A stretch of 64,000 bases of DNA from Phascolarctos cinereus (GCF_002099425.1 NW_018344335.1:910784-974783); one strand, 5' to 3'. Positions 1 to 11,567 are shown, counted from the first letter of the stretch. A program made the numbers and translations. Notes: generated by a model not told the origin, from the letters alone.

Positions 1-705
1 GATAACTTTTGCTTTCGTGGGGAGCTTAGGAGTTTTTCAGTTTCCCAAAAGCAAGCCATATCACTTTCTTTTTCCTGTTTAACTCTGAGCCCAACTTGTC
101 CATCTTTACTCTTTGTCCCAGATAAACATACTGGTGGACAAGCTCTGTGGATCAACTACCCAAAAGCATATTGAATTTTGGGTACTAGACATTCTGCATC
201 CACTTGGTCTCCCCTCTGTGGAAACTCCTGGGAGTGAAAAGGTTGTGCAGTGGTTCTGCATCTTGATGTCATCATCACAACATCAGCCACAAACGGAAGC
301 ATCTGAAGGACCTCAGCACCCGCAGGGAACCCTTTTTCAAACTGCACACTGGACTGGATATCTTCCATTACAGTGGTGAATACCTTTGATGAGCATACAG
401 TCTTCCTGTCTCATGTGTTTTCTGATGTTCATTATTGAACAGAGTTCTTTCTGCTGCTTTTCTTCGAGGAATCTTGAATGATTCTGATGGGAGATTCCTT
501 GTTGTGAAACACAACATTTTGTTCCACCATATCAGATGCCTTTTGTGGGGAGGCCTTATATTCTCCAGTCTTTCACTTAACTATTAGGTGGGAAAGATAT
601 GGTCTGTAGTTGAATTTCACTTGTGAAGCCTGCTTGTTTCTACTACTAATTTTCAAAGTACTAGCCTTCGGTGTAAGCTACAAGTCTGGTCCCTTTTTCA
701 TGAAC
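1..705 (-). mobile_element. RTE-clade LINE fossil, reverse transcriptase part
   Basis: Read on the minus strand, short stretches in shifting frames match the RTE/BovB-type reverse transcriptase: TTVMEDIQSSVQFEKG, then FVADVVMM (a decayed F-ADD catalytic box), then YVYLGQRVKMDKLGSELN, then FGKLKN-like and SSPRKQK. Order and spacing are right for the C-terminal half of the RT domain. The copy is degenerate, with several frame changes and stops, and runs off the left edge. RTE is the likely partner LINE of the RTE-tailed SINEs in this window. Confidence 0.75.
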
Positions 706-864
706 TATACTTTCCCATGTATCCTTTCCTAATCTGTCTTAATCAGATATGATAGCTCCTTCACCTGAACCATTAGAGCAATTTAGTTATAACTCTTTTT
801 TAACTCTTAACACATTCTGAATCACTTTATGGTACTGTCTTATTGTCTCTGCTACATTGTAAAC

Positions 865-985
865 TCTTTGAGGTGGGAACTTACCCTTCATTTACATTTC
901 TGTCCCCCACAGTGCTGTGAACTTAATAGCCATACAGCAAATATTTGTTGAATAAATGAATGAATGAGTTAATCATTCAACAAAT
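865..985 (+). repeat. L2 LINE 3' end fragment
   Basis: Contains the L2 tail pattern (aactctttgaggtgggaac, then an aatatttgttgaataaatga tail). The rest of 706-1656 is AT-rich intron sequence of DYNLT3 with nothing recognisable. Confidence 0.6.
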
Positions 986-1656
986 TGCATGGGAGTTTTA
1001 ACAGTTGCTCTTGTAGGCTCTGCAAAAAAAGTCAGTCTCTCACTACACATGAAACTAATTTAGCCTTATGAGTAGCCATATACTTTCCCTGTATTAATGT
1101 TGCCTCTAACAGCACTGCTGTCCTCAGCACTGTTACTCTCACATTACATGGAAATGACCCTGCATTCTCAAAGGCTATGTCAGTCAAGAATAATTCCAGC
1201 AGCTTATATTGGGATAGAAAGGCTTTGAGTTTGGGCCTAGTAATGAGCTTTATGTTATTCAAGATCCAGACTTGCTAATGTGGAGAGGTTTATTACTAGG
1301 TTGGCCAAGGAGTGATGATATTCATTGGCCACAGCAGTTCTTGAAGACTGTCTTCTGAGTTAGAGAAGCATCATAATACACAGTGGTCGATGGAGTAGCT
1401 GTACCAAAGAAATAAAATATTTTTGAAATATTAAAATATTGAAATAAACTAATGTTTTGTTATTTTCTCTATCCACTCACTATTTGTTCTGTTATTCATT
1501 ATTTTTATAGATTTCATACCTATGAAATCAAACATTACTTTGTTAAAGGTATGAAAACTTCATGTCTCTTTTTTTTTAATCTTCTTTACTTTTGATTTCA
1601 TATATACATCTTCTCTTTGTTTTTGAGCTCACTCATCTTGTGTCTTTATCTTTTAG

Positions 1657-1734
1657 TTACTTGTGCAGTAATGCAGAAGAGTGGATCTGGTTTACACACA
1701 GCCAGCTCATGTTTTTGGGACACTACATCTGATG
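1657..1734 (+). CDS. DYNLT3: DYNLT3 penultimate coding exon
   Basis: A 78-nt exon. Its first two bases complete a valine codon begun in the previous exon (phase 1) and it ends with the first base of a glycine codon. It encodes [12 protein letters not shown] and [13 protein letters not shown], the beta-strand region of the Tctex fold. The acceptor is a pyrimidine-rich tract ending ttttag and the donor is gtaaga. Confidence 0.94.
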
Positions 1735-4194
1735 GTAAGAGCTTTTAAAGATATTCTATCAAAGTACAATCCATACAAACCAAATAAAATTTTTATGACA
1801 GTGCATTTCCTTTCTATTTCTATCATATTATATAAAAGTAGTAAGATTCTAAAAGGGGTCATAGTGCAGAATTATTTTTACGTGGTGAGACTCTCCTTAT
1901 CTAACTTCAAGCAGATGCTGCTGAGGATTGATGGGGACAGAGCTGAGACTCTGCCTCATCCCATCCATGCCCCTGTTGACTACTTACAGCTGTACCAGGA
2001 TCACTGCCTCAGATAGTATCCCTGTTCTGAAAGTGCCTTCCTGGACTATGGGAATGGAGTTTTTGCAAGTGTTGGAGTACATGCAGATTTTACATCTTGG
2101 TCCATAGCCTTGGGGGGGAAACTCTTGGTGGATTGTGGTTTATTCTGAGAGAGCATCCAAAATGAACCTATGATTGTGTAACAGCTGGATATAGCACAGG
2201 TAAATTAACTGATTCATATACAGACTTGGAGCCTTAAGGAATTCACAGCCACAAATTCACTCACAGGCAGACTGGTATTACTTGTGAAAAGTACAGTGGC
2301 CAGCTAAGACTGTATCATGATAACAAGATCCTTAACACATTTACAGTCTAGAACCAGTAGCCTTCTGCTGAGTCATAGGATCACAAATTTCAAGATGGAG
2401 GGGAACTTAGTGGCCAACTGCTCCAGCATTGTCAAACTCAAATAGAAATGGGAATCCCTGCCAGCAGCACAGACTTAGAAAACCACATATTAACATTATC
2501 TATGTTCCATTGTACTTTTATTTTGTTAAGTATTTCCCGATTACATTTTAATCTGCTTTGGCTGCACTCAGAAAGGTAAGTGTGTTTGATACCTCTTATC
2601 TACTCCAACCTACATGAAGAAATTGAGGCCCAAAGAAGTTAAGTGATTGGCCCAAGGTCACACAGTAAGGAGGAGAGGTAGATTTTGGAAATTACAGATC
2701 AGCAGAGATAAGCTTCAGTTTTCAAAATACTAGATATGAGGTAGTGCCTAATATGCATTTCTTAAGGGGATATTTTATTTATTTACTTTTTAAACATTTT
2801 AGACATGGTTCAGACAGCATGAGTATATTTTGATGCTGTTCAGACTTCACAACACACTGCTTCCTCTCAGTGTTTCATGAATGTCATCTTTCAAGATTTT
2901 CTAAAGCAAAGAGTTATGCTACAAATCAATGACATTCTAATCTGTTAAATGAATCACATTCACTTCATTAGTGGGCACGAGCCAAGTTGATGCAAGTCTG
3001 AAAGTATGACTTGTAAACAGAGTTGGAGGAGACAGCTCTTCAGGCATGATTGTGAACCACAAAGGCATCATCACATGAGTTCGTGGGGTCTACCAAGTAC
3101 TATTTTTACATGTAATTTGGAAATATTTAACAAAAAAAATTTTTAAATGTATTTTTTTTAAAAGATGAAATCTAGTCATTTAGTAGAGTTACTTTTTCTA
3201 GCATCATAGTGGGATGGGCCCCAGAAAAAACTTACCTTCTCATCCAGAAATTCATATGGCTAGTACATATGGAGACATAATATGATCTAAATCAGAAAAT
3301 TAAAGACTTTTTCATTTAATCACAAAATCTTTTGGAATTTAAAACAGCTGTAATCTAGTGCCCTTCTCCCTTAGCAATGACCATCCGAGCCTGTACAACA
3401 GTTTCAACAATGGTTGCAATTGGGACTGGAGGTCTCATTCTCTCTACTTAGCAATGTCTAGTGGCTTTGATATTACAGTCTATTGGAAAATACATAATTC
3501 TACAAACTAATGTGGGTAGACCAAGGTTTTGCTGACACAGAGTTTTGCCTGGGCCAAGTCTTGTTAAAGACCAAATTATACCAAGTACAGGAGTAAATGG
3601 CTGGGATTAGAAAAAGGGCTGGCAGAAAAGTTTTCTGAAAACATCCAAAATGTAAGGAGAGTTCAGTTATATGCCTGTATTTCTTAATAGGTCATAGGAT
3701 TTTAGAGTTGAGGAGACCTTAGAGATCATAGCCCAACCCTCCTTGTTTAATAAATAAACATAACCAGATAGACTAAGTGGTTAAGAAATTGAGTCACTAG
3801 GAGTTGAACTCAAGTTCTATGGCTCTAAATCTGGGCATCTAATACCACAGCTACCTACTTCTCAATAGCTATAAATTAGTGAACCAGCTTAGTGAGCCTG
3901 CTGCGGTCAACAGAGTTTGTGTAGCTTGGTATAAAGGGCTGTTCTTATGTGTGGATACCACTGATATCCAGTCTCTGTTAATCTCTTGTAGCTGTGGAGT
4001 TTCAAATGCCTAAAGGGTGTTTTTTTAATTATTGAAATAATTCAGACATAAAAAATCTATTTCCTGATTATTTTGGTGTTTTCTGGTATTTTATTTTATT
4101 TTATTTTGTCTTTTCAGGAACCTGTACCGTAAGATGGGAGAATCAAACTATGAACTGTATCGTCAATGTTTTTGCCATTGCTATTATCCTGTAA
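1657..4194 (+). CDS. DYNLT3: DYNLT3, 3' part (last two coding exons)
   Basis: Dynein light chain Tctex-type 3, a small dimeric light chain of cytoplasmic dynein that binds the intermediate chain and cargo. Only the last 51 residues of the usual 116-aa protein are here, in two exons (1657-1734 and 4118-4194) joined across a 2383-bp intron. The joined peptide has the family hallmarks: [39 protein letters not shown] and the C-terminal NVFAIAIIL. Compared with my memory of the human protein, changes are few (VQKSAYGFH becomes [14 protein letters not shown] becomes ENQTM; AIVL becomes AIIL). Splice sites are canonical (ttttag/, /gtaaga, ttcag/). The reading frame is open across the junction and ends in TAA. 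Upstream exons are outside the window; no match for residues 1-65 was seen in 1-1656. The gene converges on CYBB, as in human. It is most likely an intact host gene cut by the window edge. Confidence 0.95.
2371..2685 (-). repeat. MIR/THER-type SINE interrupted by a hAT element
   Basis: Left half 2371-2423 (aatttcaagatggaggggaa) and right half 2598-2685 (gaaattgaggcccaaagaag, cccaaggtcacacagtaagg) are the two parts of one antisense CORE-SINE, split by the element at 2424-2597. Confidence 0.7.
2424..2597 (+). mobile_element. hAT (Charlie-like) non-autonomous element, copy 1
   Basis: Belongs to a family whose ends read CAGGGGTGTCAAACTC and GTTTGACACCCCTG. Here they are decayed to CAGCATTGTCAAACTC and GTTTGATACCTCTT. 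The core includes cacatattaacattatctat and attacattttaatctg. The 8-bp flanks aactgctc and atctactc match at 6 of 8 positions, as expected for an old hAT target duplication. Confidence 0.75.
3689..3855 (-). repeat. MIR/THER-type SINE
   Basis: Pattern gattttagagttgaggagac then agagatcatagcccaaccct, ending with the tRNA-like block in antisense. Other intron sequence 1735-4117 includes an unassigned unique stretch at about 1890-2200. Confidence 0.6.
4118..4194 (+). CDS. DYNLT3: DYNLT3 terminal coding exon
   Basis: A 77-nt coding part that completes the split glycine, reads [13 protein letters not shown] then [11 protein letters not shown] and ends at TAA (4192-4194). The acceptor is a long T-rich tract ending ttttcag. 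This is the C-terminal beta strand that forms the light-chain dimer interface in the family. Confidence 0.95.
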
Positions 4195-4251
4195 CTAAAT
4201 GGAAATATTATACCAGCGCCTTTAACATAAGAAATTATCAAAATGTTCTTG

Positions 4252-4257
4252 AATAAA
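4252..4257 (+). promoter_or_regulatory. Proximal polyadenylation signal, DYNLT3
   Basis: AATAAA 58 bases after the stop codon. It could give a short-UTR mRNA form. Its use is inferred. Confidence 0.45.
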
Positions 4258-4789
4258 ACTATTCATAGTATTACTTAATTATCTTATTTTTGCACTAGAA
4301 GTGAAAGTGTGCAATTGGCTTCAGAACAGTAAAAATTGACCATTGTAACTAACTAATATTAGCTCTCAAAGCATACTTTTAATTAAATATTTGCATAGTT
4401 AGAAAAATATCAGACCCAGAAAACTAAGACATTAAGATGTCTGAATACTGTATTTATATTTGCACCAGCCTTCCATTAACAGTATATATCCAGGGAGATG
4501 GAGGAATTAAGTTCGGGACAATAAAGTCTCTTGAGTTGGAAAAATAGAATTCTACCTGCATAAGTCTGTATAAATTAACCCAAGTTCTTAGTTCAATAAT
4601 TACCAGTGCCTCATTTGGTTATACATGTAAGATACTATAAGTATTATATGTTTTTCTTTTTTATGGAGTACTGTTATATAGTAACTAGAATTAACTTTTA
4701 AAAAGTCATTATTTAATGATTTATTGCCTTTTATTTCAAAATTCCAAGTTAACAATTGAACAATATTGGTGGATTGATTTCTCCAGCCC

Positions 4790-4795
4790 AATAAA
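4790..4795 (+). promoter_or_regulatory. Middle polyadenylation signal candidate, DYNLT3
   Basis: AATAAA in the AT-rich sequence after DYNLT3. One of three candidate signals; only transcript data can rank them. Confidence 0.3.
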
Positions 4796-5855
4796 GTTCA
4801 CCATAGAATAATAACAGATATACTGATTCAATAATAATTGTCTTTGAAATCATGCATTCTGTGTTCAACAAATATTTGTTGTTCACCCTCTATGTACTGC
4901 ATTCTGTTTAGTTGCCACGTTGCTGGTGCCTTCCTCCTGGTTTGGAAACTGTAGCATTTATAATTTGGGTTGTGGACATGGGAGTAAAAGCAGTTGGTCT
5001 ACAATTTAGAGCATATAACACAGTGGTACTTAATTTTAAGAGAAAAACAAAATGAGCAGAAGCCATGTAGAAGTTTGCTAAATCAAGTTCTTACTGTAAG
5101 TAGATTTTATTTACCATTGTAGACTTGACTTAGAGAAATATTTAAAGAAGGGATAAATATGCACATTTAATTTTGTTCTTAGTGTCATACCTAGTTAAGT
5201 TGTATTTATTGTTCTGATTATTAACTGACATTTGTAAATCCACCTATATGATGTTTAAAATATATAGAGTAAGTTATAAATGTAAAGTGTACATTCATTA
5301 GCAGGTTATGTAATAACTCAGGGCTTGTGAAATGTAGAAAAATATATTGAGAAGTAAAGACTTTAAATTAGTATACACACAGCTGGGCTACCAAATGCAA
5401 AGTCAGTCTGCTGTCTAAGCAAGAAAATAAGGTTGCAAATGCAAATTGTCTTTTAAGACTGATTAAACCTATAGAGTGAAACTAGTACATTGAGTTTTTG
5501 AAAAAAGGCTGAGTGATAATAGTAAATATTAATGGGGCATAAGGTGATATTTGCATGTTTGTATTTTAGCTATATAACAAGGACAGTTTAAGAACTTAAG
5601 ATGAATATTAGAAAAAGATAAGTTCAGTTTAAATGCAGTAGTGTACCACTGTTGGTACATCAAAATTTATCTCATAACTATTACTTTGATGCTGTTTTTC
5701 TTATACTTGAAGATTGTACTAGAGTGATCAAAGTACTAGTGTAATTGAGTGATGTTATTGAATCTCAGTTTCTTAAAAAGTAATCACAGAAACATATGCC
5801 TTGTGAAATCATGTTTTAAAGAATTTGCTTGATACTGTTTCTGTAGCTAAAAGAT

Positions 5856-5861
5856 AATAAA
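5856..5861 (+). promoter_or_regulatory. Distal polyadenylation signal candidate, DYNLT3
   Basis: AATAAA about 1.66 kb after the stop, followed within 30 bases by GT-containing sequence. Recognisable repeats become frequent from about 6.5 kb, so this is the preferred candidate for the end of the long mRNA. Confidence 0.45.
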
Positions 5862-5880
5862 GATTGTCTGCCTTACCTGT

Positions 5881-6534
5881 ACTTGGGCTTTCTGGATGAT
5901 CATAGTATGATTAAAAAATAAGCTATCGTACTATTCTACAAGGTACTCAAGAGTGGAAATAGAAATGATCATGTGTGTATGGATACACACACTTAAGTAT
6001 GTGTACACGTATATGTATGCACATATGCATGTGTGTATATATATCCTAATTTTAAATGCCCATGTGATTTAAGCTGAAGTTATGCTTTCAACTAGAACAA
6101 AATTATAGGTCTTTTTTTTCTTTTTGGTCTTTAAAATTTTACACAAAACAGCTCAGTGAAGATTAGCTCTGAAGCTATTTTCTCCTAATCCATGTTTATA
6201 GGAAAGGCATTGTTTTCCAACATGTAATTGAGATTTGTGTTTGTTTTTAATTAAGAGGCTTAAATTTGTGAAATTAGGATAGTAACTGAGCTTTAATTAT
6301 ACAAGGTTATAATAATGTCTGTAAACTACCATCATCCTGTCGTAAAGAGTAGTTAACATCCCTACATTTTCTCTAGTAAAAGTACTCTACTGTCATTCTT
6401 TCCTACTAGTGTGTTATCTGCCTACAGTAGCTGAATATTAGAAGGAAACAGATTTTCTTTCACTGTAAAGAAGAATTCTGACAATAAGAACTCTCTAGAA
6501 ACAAAATGGGCTGCTTCACCATGTAGTAGGCTCC
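5881..6534. other. Intergenic, no recognisable gene
   Basis: AT-rich. It contains an imperfect alternating purine-pyrimidine stretch (about 5965-6045, gtatgtgtacacgtatatgt-like) that may be a decayed dinucleotide repeat. Nothing else seen. Confidence 0.6.
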
Positions 6535-6720
6535 CTATTCTTGTTTGTCCTTTGTTCTTGAAGAGGACCATGGTATTGGGAGGGTGATGTCATGACTTGC
6601 AAGGGGATTGGATGTAAGTGAGGCAGGGCTGTGCATAGTTCCTCCTCCAGAGCCATCTGAGTCCAATGGCAGGATATGGATTAGAACTACTGGAGATGGC
6701 CCGTGACTGGAGGTATTATT
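6535..6720 (+). repeat. Marsupial interspersed repeat with GAGGACCA motif, copy 1
   Basis: Shares gtcctttgttcttgaagagg and gtaagtgaggcagggctgtg with the copies at 12219-12735, 53455-53735 and 62236-62305. Family name not certain. Confidence 0.65.
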
Positions 6721-6879
6721 ACATTCTAGATAATTATTTGTTACAGTGATTATAAAGGGGATTCGTATATACAGTAGAGTTTGTACTAAAGGACCTTTGC
6801 CTTTTCCCAAGTCTAAGGACCTGTGAAAGAGTAGGTGAACTCTAGGTATACAGCTTTACAGATCACCTACCCGGTTGGA

Positions 6880-7250
6880 AGGACCCTTGATATAACTGCA
6901 AGAACAGTGCTGTTAAAATCAGATAATGTGATTTTGAGTCTCAGCTTTTAAAAATTCATCATGTGACCTTGAATAAGACACTGATGCTTCCCAAGGTCCC
7001 TTCAGCTCTAACATCATGTGATAAATTGGGTTCACAAAGCTATTGCAGTGAAAGAACACTGTACTTGTAGCAAAAAAAAAAAAATCTGGTTTTTGTAATA
7101 CCAGGTTTGAATCTCATTTGTACTTGGTATGATCTCAGCAAAGTCTCTTCCCATATCTGAACCTCTGTTTTCTCACTTGTTAAATGAAGGAATTGGATTA
7201 AATCACTTCCAAGGACCCTTCCTAATCTAAATCTGTGATAGAGTTCAACC
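6880..7250 (+). repeat. Two MIR/THER-type SINEs in tandem
   Basis: 6880-7022 and 7040-7250, both sense, each with the block of tgaccttgaataagacact / tctgttttctcacttgttaa type followed by aaggtcccttcagctctaac / aggacccttcctaatctaaa. Confidence 0.65.
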
Positions 7251-7549
7251 ACCTAGACATCTGCTAGAAGATTCATTGAGCTTAAAAAAAAAAAAGCAGG
7301 GATTTTCTTTGCTTCCATATCCTGTCTCTGAAGGTATAAGAGTTTACTCTGGACCTAATTCTAACCAAAAAGAAGGAACTATGTAGTGAAGTGGAAGTAA
7401 TGGGAATCTTATGAAAAAGTGACTATCATCTTTGAGTTGGCATGGGCAAGAAGATTTATGGACATAGAGTTACCCACGGTGCTGGGCCAATAAAAGATGG
7501 TTCAAGAGGGATTTAGAGGTACTCAGAAATGAAATTTTGATGCACCAAG

Positions 7550-7670
7550 AATTTCTTAATCACTGTATGCGAGGCACTGTGCTAACACTGGGGATACAAA
7601 GGCAAAAACACCATCCCAGCCCTCAAGGAGTTCACCTAAGGTGGGGGGGGGGGGGACTAGATATATAAGA
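7550..7670 (+). repeat. L3/CR1-type LINE fragment with 13-G run
   Basis: Matches the motif gaggcactgtgctaacactg ggg plus ccagccctcaaggagttcac. It is followed by an uninterrupted run of 13 G at 7643-7655. The rest to 7944 is unassigned. Confidence 0.55.
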
Positions 7671-7944
7671 TGTAAATGGTAATCTCAGGGAAAGCACAGG
7701 AAGTTTAGGGCAGGGGGGCAGGTCTGCAAAAGTCAGGGCAGCCAGTAATTGTGGATGATCTTGAAGAAAAAAGAGGCACCTATAGAAACTAATGTGTTTT
7801 AGAGGCTACATAAGAATAATACAGACTTAAAAGTACAGTGTCAGGAAGGTTAAAGCCCCAGATGAGTTAAAGCTTGAAAAAAATCATAGAGTTGGGACCA
7901 AAAGGATAAGTGGTGTATTGTCCAAAGAGACAATACAACTGTTT

Positions 7945-8130
7945 AGCATTTCATTTTAGGAACAGAGAGCTGGAAAGGGACTAGAGGTTGGTTTGTCTAA
8001 TTCATTTTATAAATGAGAAAAGTGAGCCTCAGAGAGGTGGCACAAGGTCACACAGTAAATAGCAAACCAAGAGTTTGAACTGAATTCCTGTGACTCAAAG
8101 CTGTGGACTCTCTACGGTATCTAACTTGAT
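7945..8130 (-). repeat. MIR/THER-type SINE
   Basis: Antisense copy: agagagctggaaagggacta, aaatgagaaaagtgagcctc, gcacaaggtcacacagtaaa. Confidence 0.65.
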
Positions 8131-8274
8131 CTCTGTTAAGGAGCATCATCTTCAGTTTAGAAAGGGTAAAACTAAAAAGATTAGTAGGGAATTGAAGCCC
8201 AGACTAGGAGAGAATAGTAAGAAAAGGCCTCGCTGCCCAAAATGATTTTGAGCACCTTGCTCTCCAGGGGCTGA

Positions 8275-8338
8275 CTCGCTATTTAAGAAGCATTGAGGGG
8301 GTCACGAGTGGAAAAAGTTTAAGAAGCCCTGCTCTAGA
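8275..8338 (+). mobile_element. hAT element end fragment
   Basis: Ends with gtttaagaagccctg, the terminal inverted repeat type of a Charlie-like hAT, preceded by gggggtcacgagtgg. Only one end is recognised. The remaining 8339-8817 is unassigned. Confidence 0.45.
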
Positions 8339-8817
8339 CAACATGAACTACAAAGTACTCAGACTGTATGGATATGGTGGTTGAATTGTCAGCAAGCTTT
8401 TAGCTTGGAGCAAGGAAGAAGGTGAGGATGAGTGGAGATAGGCAAATAAATGGTCTAGGTTTCTAAGGGAGGGAAAGTGACTATCAACAATTAAAGACTA
8501 GTGAACTTGACACTGCCCCTCTAAAAAATTCTGGAACATTTTACTAAACTTTTGGTTTTTGAAACGAAATTAGTTGGCAATTCTAATGGTTTTTTCTCTG
8601 CAGCATGTGACAGTGTTGAATACCTCCTTCTAGATACTATCTCCTCTTGAGTTTTTAAGACACTCATTCACCTGCCTGTGTAACCTCTCCTTGTTTCTCT
8701 TGTCTAGGGTGGCTAAACTGCTGTCTCGTATATTTTCTCTCTGTACTATCTCATTAGTGATATTAGTAGTTTCCTTGAGTTCAATTATCATCTCTGTGCA
8801 GATTCTCAAATTTATAT

Positions 8818-8945
8818 AGGGCATCCCAAAAACTTTGGTGCAGCTGTAAATTTTAATAGCTTCATAATAGTATTTGGCATTTGTAATTAAGCTTTAAAAG
8901 TTTAAATGGAATTTTAATACTTTTGGAATACTCTAAATATCAACC
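8818..8945. mobile_element. Probable mariner-type MITE
   Basis: About 130 bp with imperfect inverted ends (gggcatcccaaaaactttgg and, reversed, agagtattccaaaagtatta) and an AT-rich middle (taatagcttcataatagtat). This looks like a short Tc1/mariner derivative; the ends are decayed. Confidence 0.5.
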
Positions 8946-8989
8946 TTGTCTCTCTCCTAAGCTTTAGTCTTATATCACCAGCTGACCAT

Positions 8990-9785
8990 AGGCATTTCAT
9001 ACTGAGTGTTTTGAATTTCAAATTAAACATTTACAAAATGGAACTTACTATCATTCCTCCCAAACTTTTACCCTTTTACTGTTGAAGGCACACCATCCTT
9101 CCAAACATCCAGGTTCACAACCTCAGTGTTATCCTGGACTCCTTATTCACTGATCCCACAAATTCAATTAGGTTCCAAATCTTGTAATTTCTATTTTCAT
9201 GGCATCTCTCATATATGTCCCTTTTCTCCACTCATGCAGTCACCACCTTAGTTCAGGCCTTCTCAGTGTCTCATCTGGACATTGCAATAGCCTTCAAATT
9301 AGTTTCTCTTCCCCAAGTCTTTCTCTTGTCTAATATAACCTCCACACAATTGCCAAAGTAATTTTCCTGTCATTTCCCTACTTAATAAAGTGTAGTTGCC
9401 CCACTATTATCTCCAGAACCCAATGTAAATTCTTTTGTTTGTCATTTAAAGCTCTTCACTACTAGGCTTCTTTCTATCTTTCCAGTATACTTTATGCTCT
9501 ACTCCCTTCCGTGCCTGAAGTGTTCTCCTTTTGCCTCTTAGAATCTCTAGATTCCTTTAAGTGCCCCTATCCTTCCCAGATACTAGAACCTGAACCTCTA
9601 AAGTTGCCTTCCATCTACTTTGTATCTATCTTGTATGTATCTGTTTATTTGCATGTTCTGTCATTAGAATATAAGGTCAAGGATCATTTTTTGTCTATTT
9701 TTTTTTATCCCTTTTTTATCCCTAGTGTGGGGGACAGTGCCTGGCACATATAAAATGCATAATACATGCTCATTGATTAAATGTA
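8990..9785 (+). mobile_element. L2 LINE, 3' part, copy 1
   Basis: Long CT-rich L2-like 3' region ending with gggacagtgcctggcacata and a tail of short repeats near 9770. The open frame in it is too short and biased to be a gene. Confidence 0.65.
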
Positions 9786-10900
9786 AATCTCAAATTCAAC
9801 ATGTCCTAAACATCACTTTCCTCTCAAACCCAGTCTTCTACTAAAGAAGTCCCTACTCCCTTCTCCTGAAACTCCGTAACTGTCAAGGGCATCACCATTC
9901 TCCCTGTCTTTCACATTTTTAATTTTGGTGCCTGCTCACACTCCTTTACCCTCACATTCAAACACTTGTAAAAATCTTTGTTTCTACCTTCATATCTCTG
10001 GTATCTGACCCCTTTTCACTACTCACACACGACCACCTTAGTTTGGGTCCTCATCGATTTTAACTTGGGCAGGCAAATGCCTACTGAAGTGTCTCTGTTC
10101 CTCCCTCTACCCTCCACATAGTTGCCTAAGTGATTTTCCTTGAGCATAGATCTGGCTATGTCATCCCTCTCCCTCCCTCCCCACTCCCCACCACTCAGTC
10201 AACTGCAATGGCTTTCTATTGCTTCTAGGGTAAGCTATTGACTCTTCTGTTTCGCTTTTAAAGCCCTATATGACCTATCTCCACCCTGTCTTTCCAGACT
10301 CGTTCTACACTATTCCCTTTCTCTTCCTCTGGTCCAGCCAAAATGACCTTTATGTTCTTCAGACACAGCATGCCATCTCCTGTCTCCATGCCTTTGCCTT
10401 GACCATCTCCCCATACTTGAATTTCACTCCCTCTATATCTCTACCTCATACAATCTCTCACTTCCTTTAAGATTTAGGACAAGCACCATATTTTTACATG
10501 AACCTTTCCTATTCCCCCAACTGTTAGTGCCTTTCCTCCATAATCGCATTGTATTTAACTACTATTTATTCTGTGTTCTTTTTTTTTCTTTTTCTTTTTT
10601 TAGGCAATTGGGGTTAAGTGACTTGCCCAGGGTCACACAGCTACTAAGTGTTAAGTGTTTGGTCTGAGGCCGGCTTTGAACTCAGGTCCTCCTGACTCTA
10701 GGGCCAGTGCTCTATCCACTGCACCACCTAGTTGCCACCTATTTTGTGTTCCTTCTGTATATGTTGACATATAACAAATCTCTCCCAATAGAATGCAAGC
10801 TCCTTGAGAGTGGGAATTTTCTTTTTTTTTTTTTTTGTCTTTTGAATCCCTAGTGTTTAGAATGGTGCTTTTGTGCATAGTACATACTGATTAATCTACT
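9786..10900 (+). mobile_element. L2 LINE, 3' part, copy 2, with SINE insertion
   Basis: A second copy of the same L2 region directly follows the first. It includes aatggctttctattgcttct, aaagccctatatgacctatc and the 3' end gaatgcaagctccttgagag. A SINE is inserted at 10588-10738. Confidence 0.65.
10588..10738 (-). repeat. Marsupial tRNA-headed SINE (Mar1-like), antisense
   Basis: Antisense copy with gttaagtgacttgcccaggg, gaactcaggtcctcctgact and atccactgcaccacctagtt. It begins with a T-rich (antisense poly-A) tract. The tRNA-like head is a SINE promoter, not a tRNA gene. Confidence 0.8.
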
Positions 10901-10959
10901 GATTATGAGCATATATAGAAAGGTTTATATTAGATTACCAGAGCTGGCATGAGTTCACT

Positions 10960-11285
10960 AAAAACATTCAGGTAAGACCAAGTTCATTTCCTTTTTTTTA
11001 TGGGAATATAAGACTGGTAGATCATCAGAATACTGTAGATACAGCCTCTCTAGATTTCAGAAAGGCAACTGACATAGTACCTTATAAAAATCTTATGTAC
11101 AAGATTGAGAGATGTGGATTTATTCCTGAGTAAATATACCCTTAGAGAATTGATTAATGGTCTAATGTCAACCTGGACATTAATTGTGGAATGCCTTAAG
11201 ATTCTGTCCTTAATTATGTTTACATATTTTTAATCAGTGACTTGGGTGACAGCATAGGTAGTATTTTCATCCAGTTTCTAGATGA
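10960..11285 (+). mobile_element. L3/CR1-clade LINE fossil, reverse transcriptase part
   Basis: Translated pieces include KATDIVPYKNLMYKIERCG, matching the CR1-type KAFDTVPH motif, and farther on SDLGDSIGS and IQFLDDKK, near the decayed FADD box. Several frame breaks and stops. Confidence 0.6.
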
Positions 11286-11289
11286 TAAA

Positions 11290-11425
11290 AAGGTGGAAGG
11301 ACCATAGAGATCATGCAGTCCAATATCCTCATTTTACAAATGAGAAAATTAAGGCCTAGATAAACAAATTATTCGTCCAAGGTCATAGTAATAAGGAACA
11401 GCGTTAGAACTCCAAATTTAGACTT
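11290..11425 (-). repeat. MIR/THER-type SINE
   Basis: Antisense copy: ggaaggaccatagagatcat, atttacaaatgagaaaatta-like block, tccaaggtcatagtaataag. Confidence 0.6.
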
Positions 11426-11567
11426 TTTTTTTTAACTGATGACATCCAAGATAGCTACTACTGAGACCCAAGAAGATTCCAGCAAACTAGTGTGATGAAC
11501 CAAATCTAATAAGATGAATGTTAGTAGGAATAATAACTATACACTCCTATGCTTAGTTTCCACTAGA

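Larger units (their letters stand above)
4195..5880 (+). other. DYNLT3: DYNLT3 3' UTR (inferred extent)
   Basis: AT-rich, unique-looking sequence with almost no recognisable repeat, which stands out from its repeat-rich surroundings and fits a transcribed UTR. The end is inferred from the last AATAAA. The human gene also has a long 3' UTR, of comparable size as far as I recall. No ORF of note. Confidence 0.6.

Noticed and set aside
113-379. 88-aa + strand frame
   Set aside because: Antisense of an RTE reverse-transcriptase fossil.
10588-10738. tRNA-like sequence (also in every Mar1-like SINE head)
   Set aside because: The A and B boxes belong to SINE promoters; no intact cloverleaf with anticodon arm, and it sits inside repeats.
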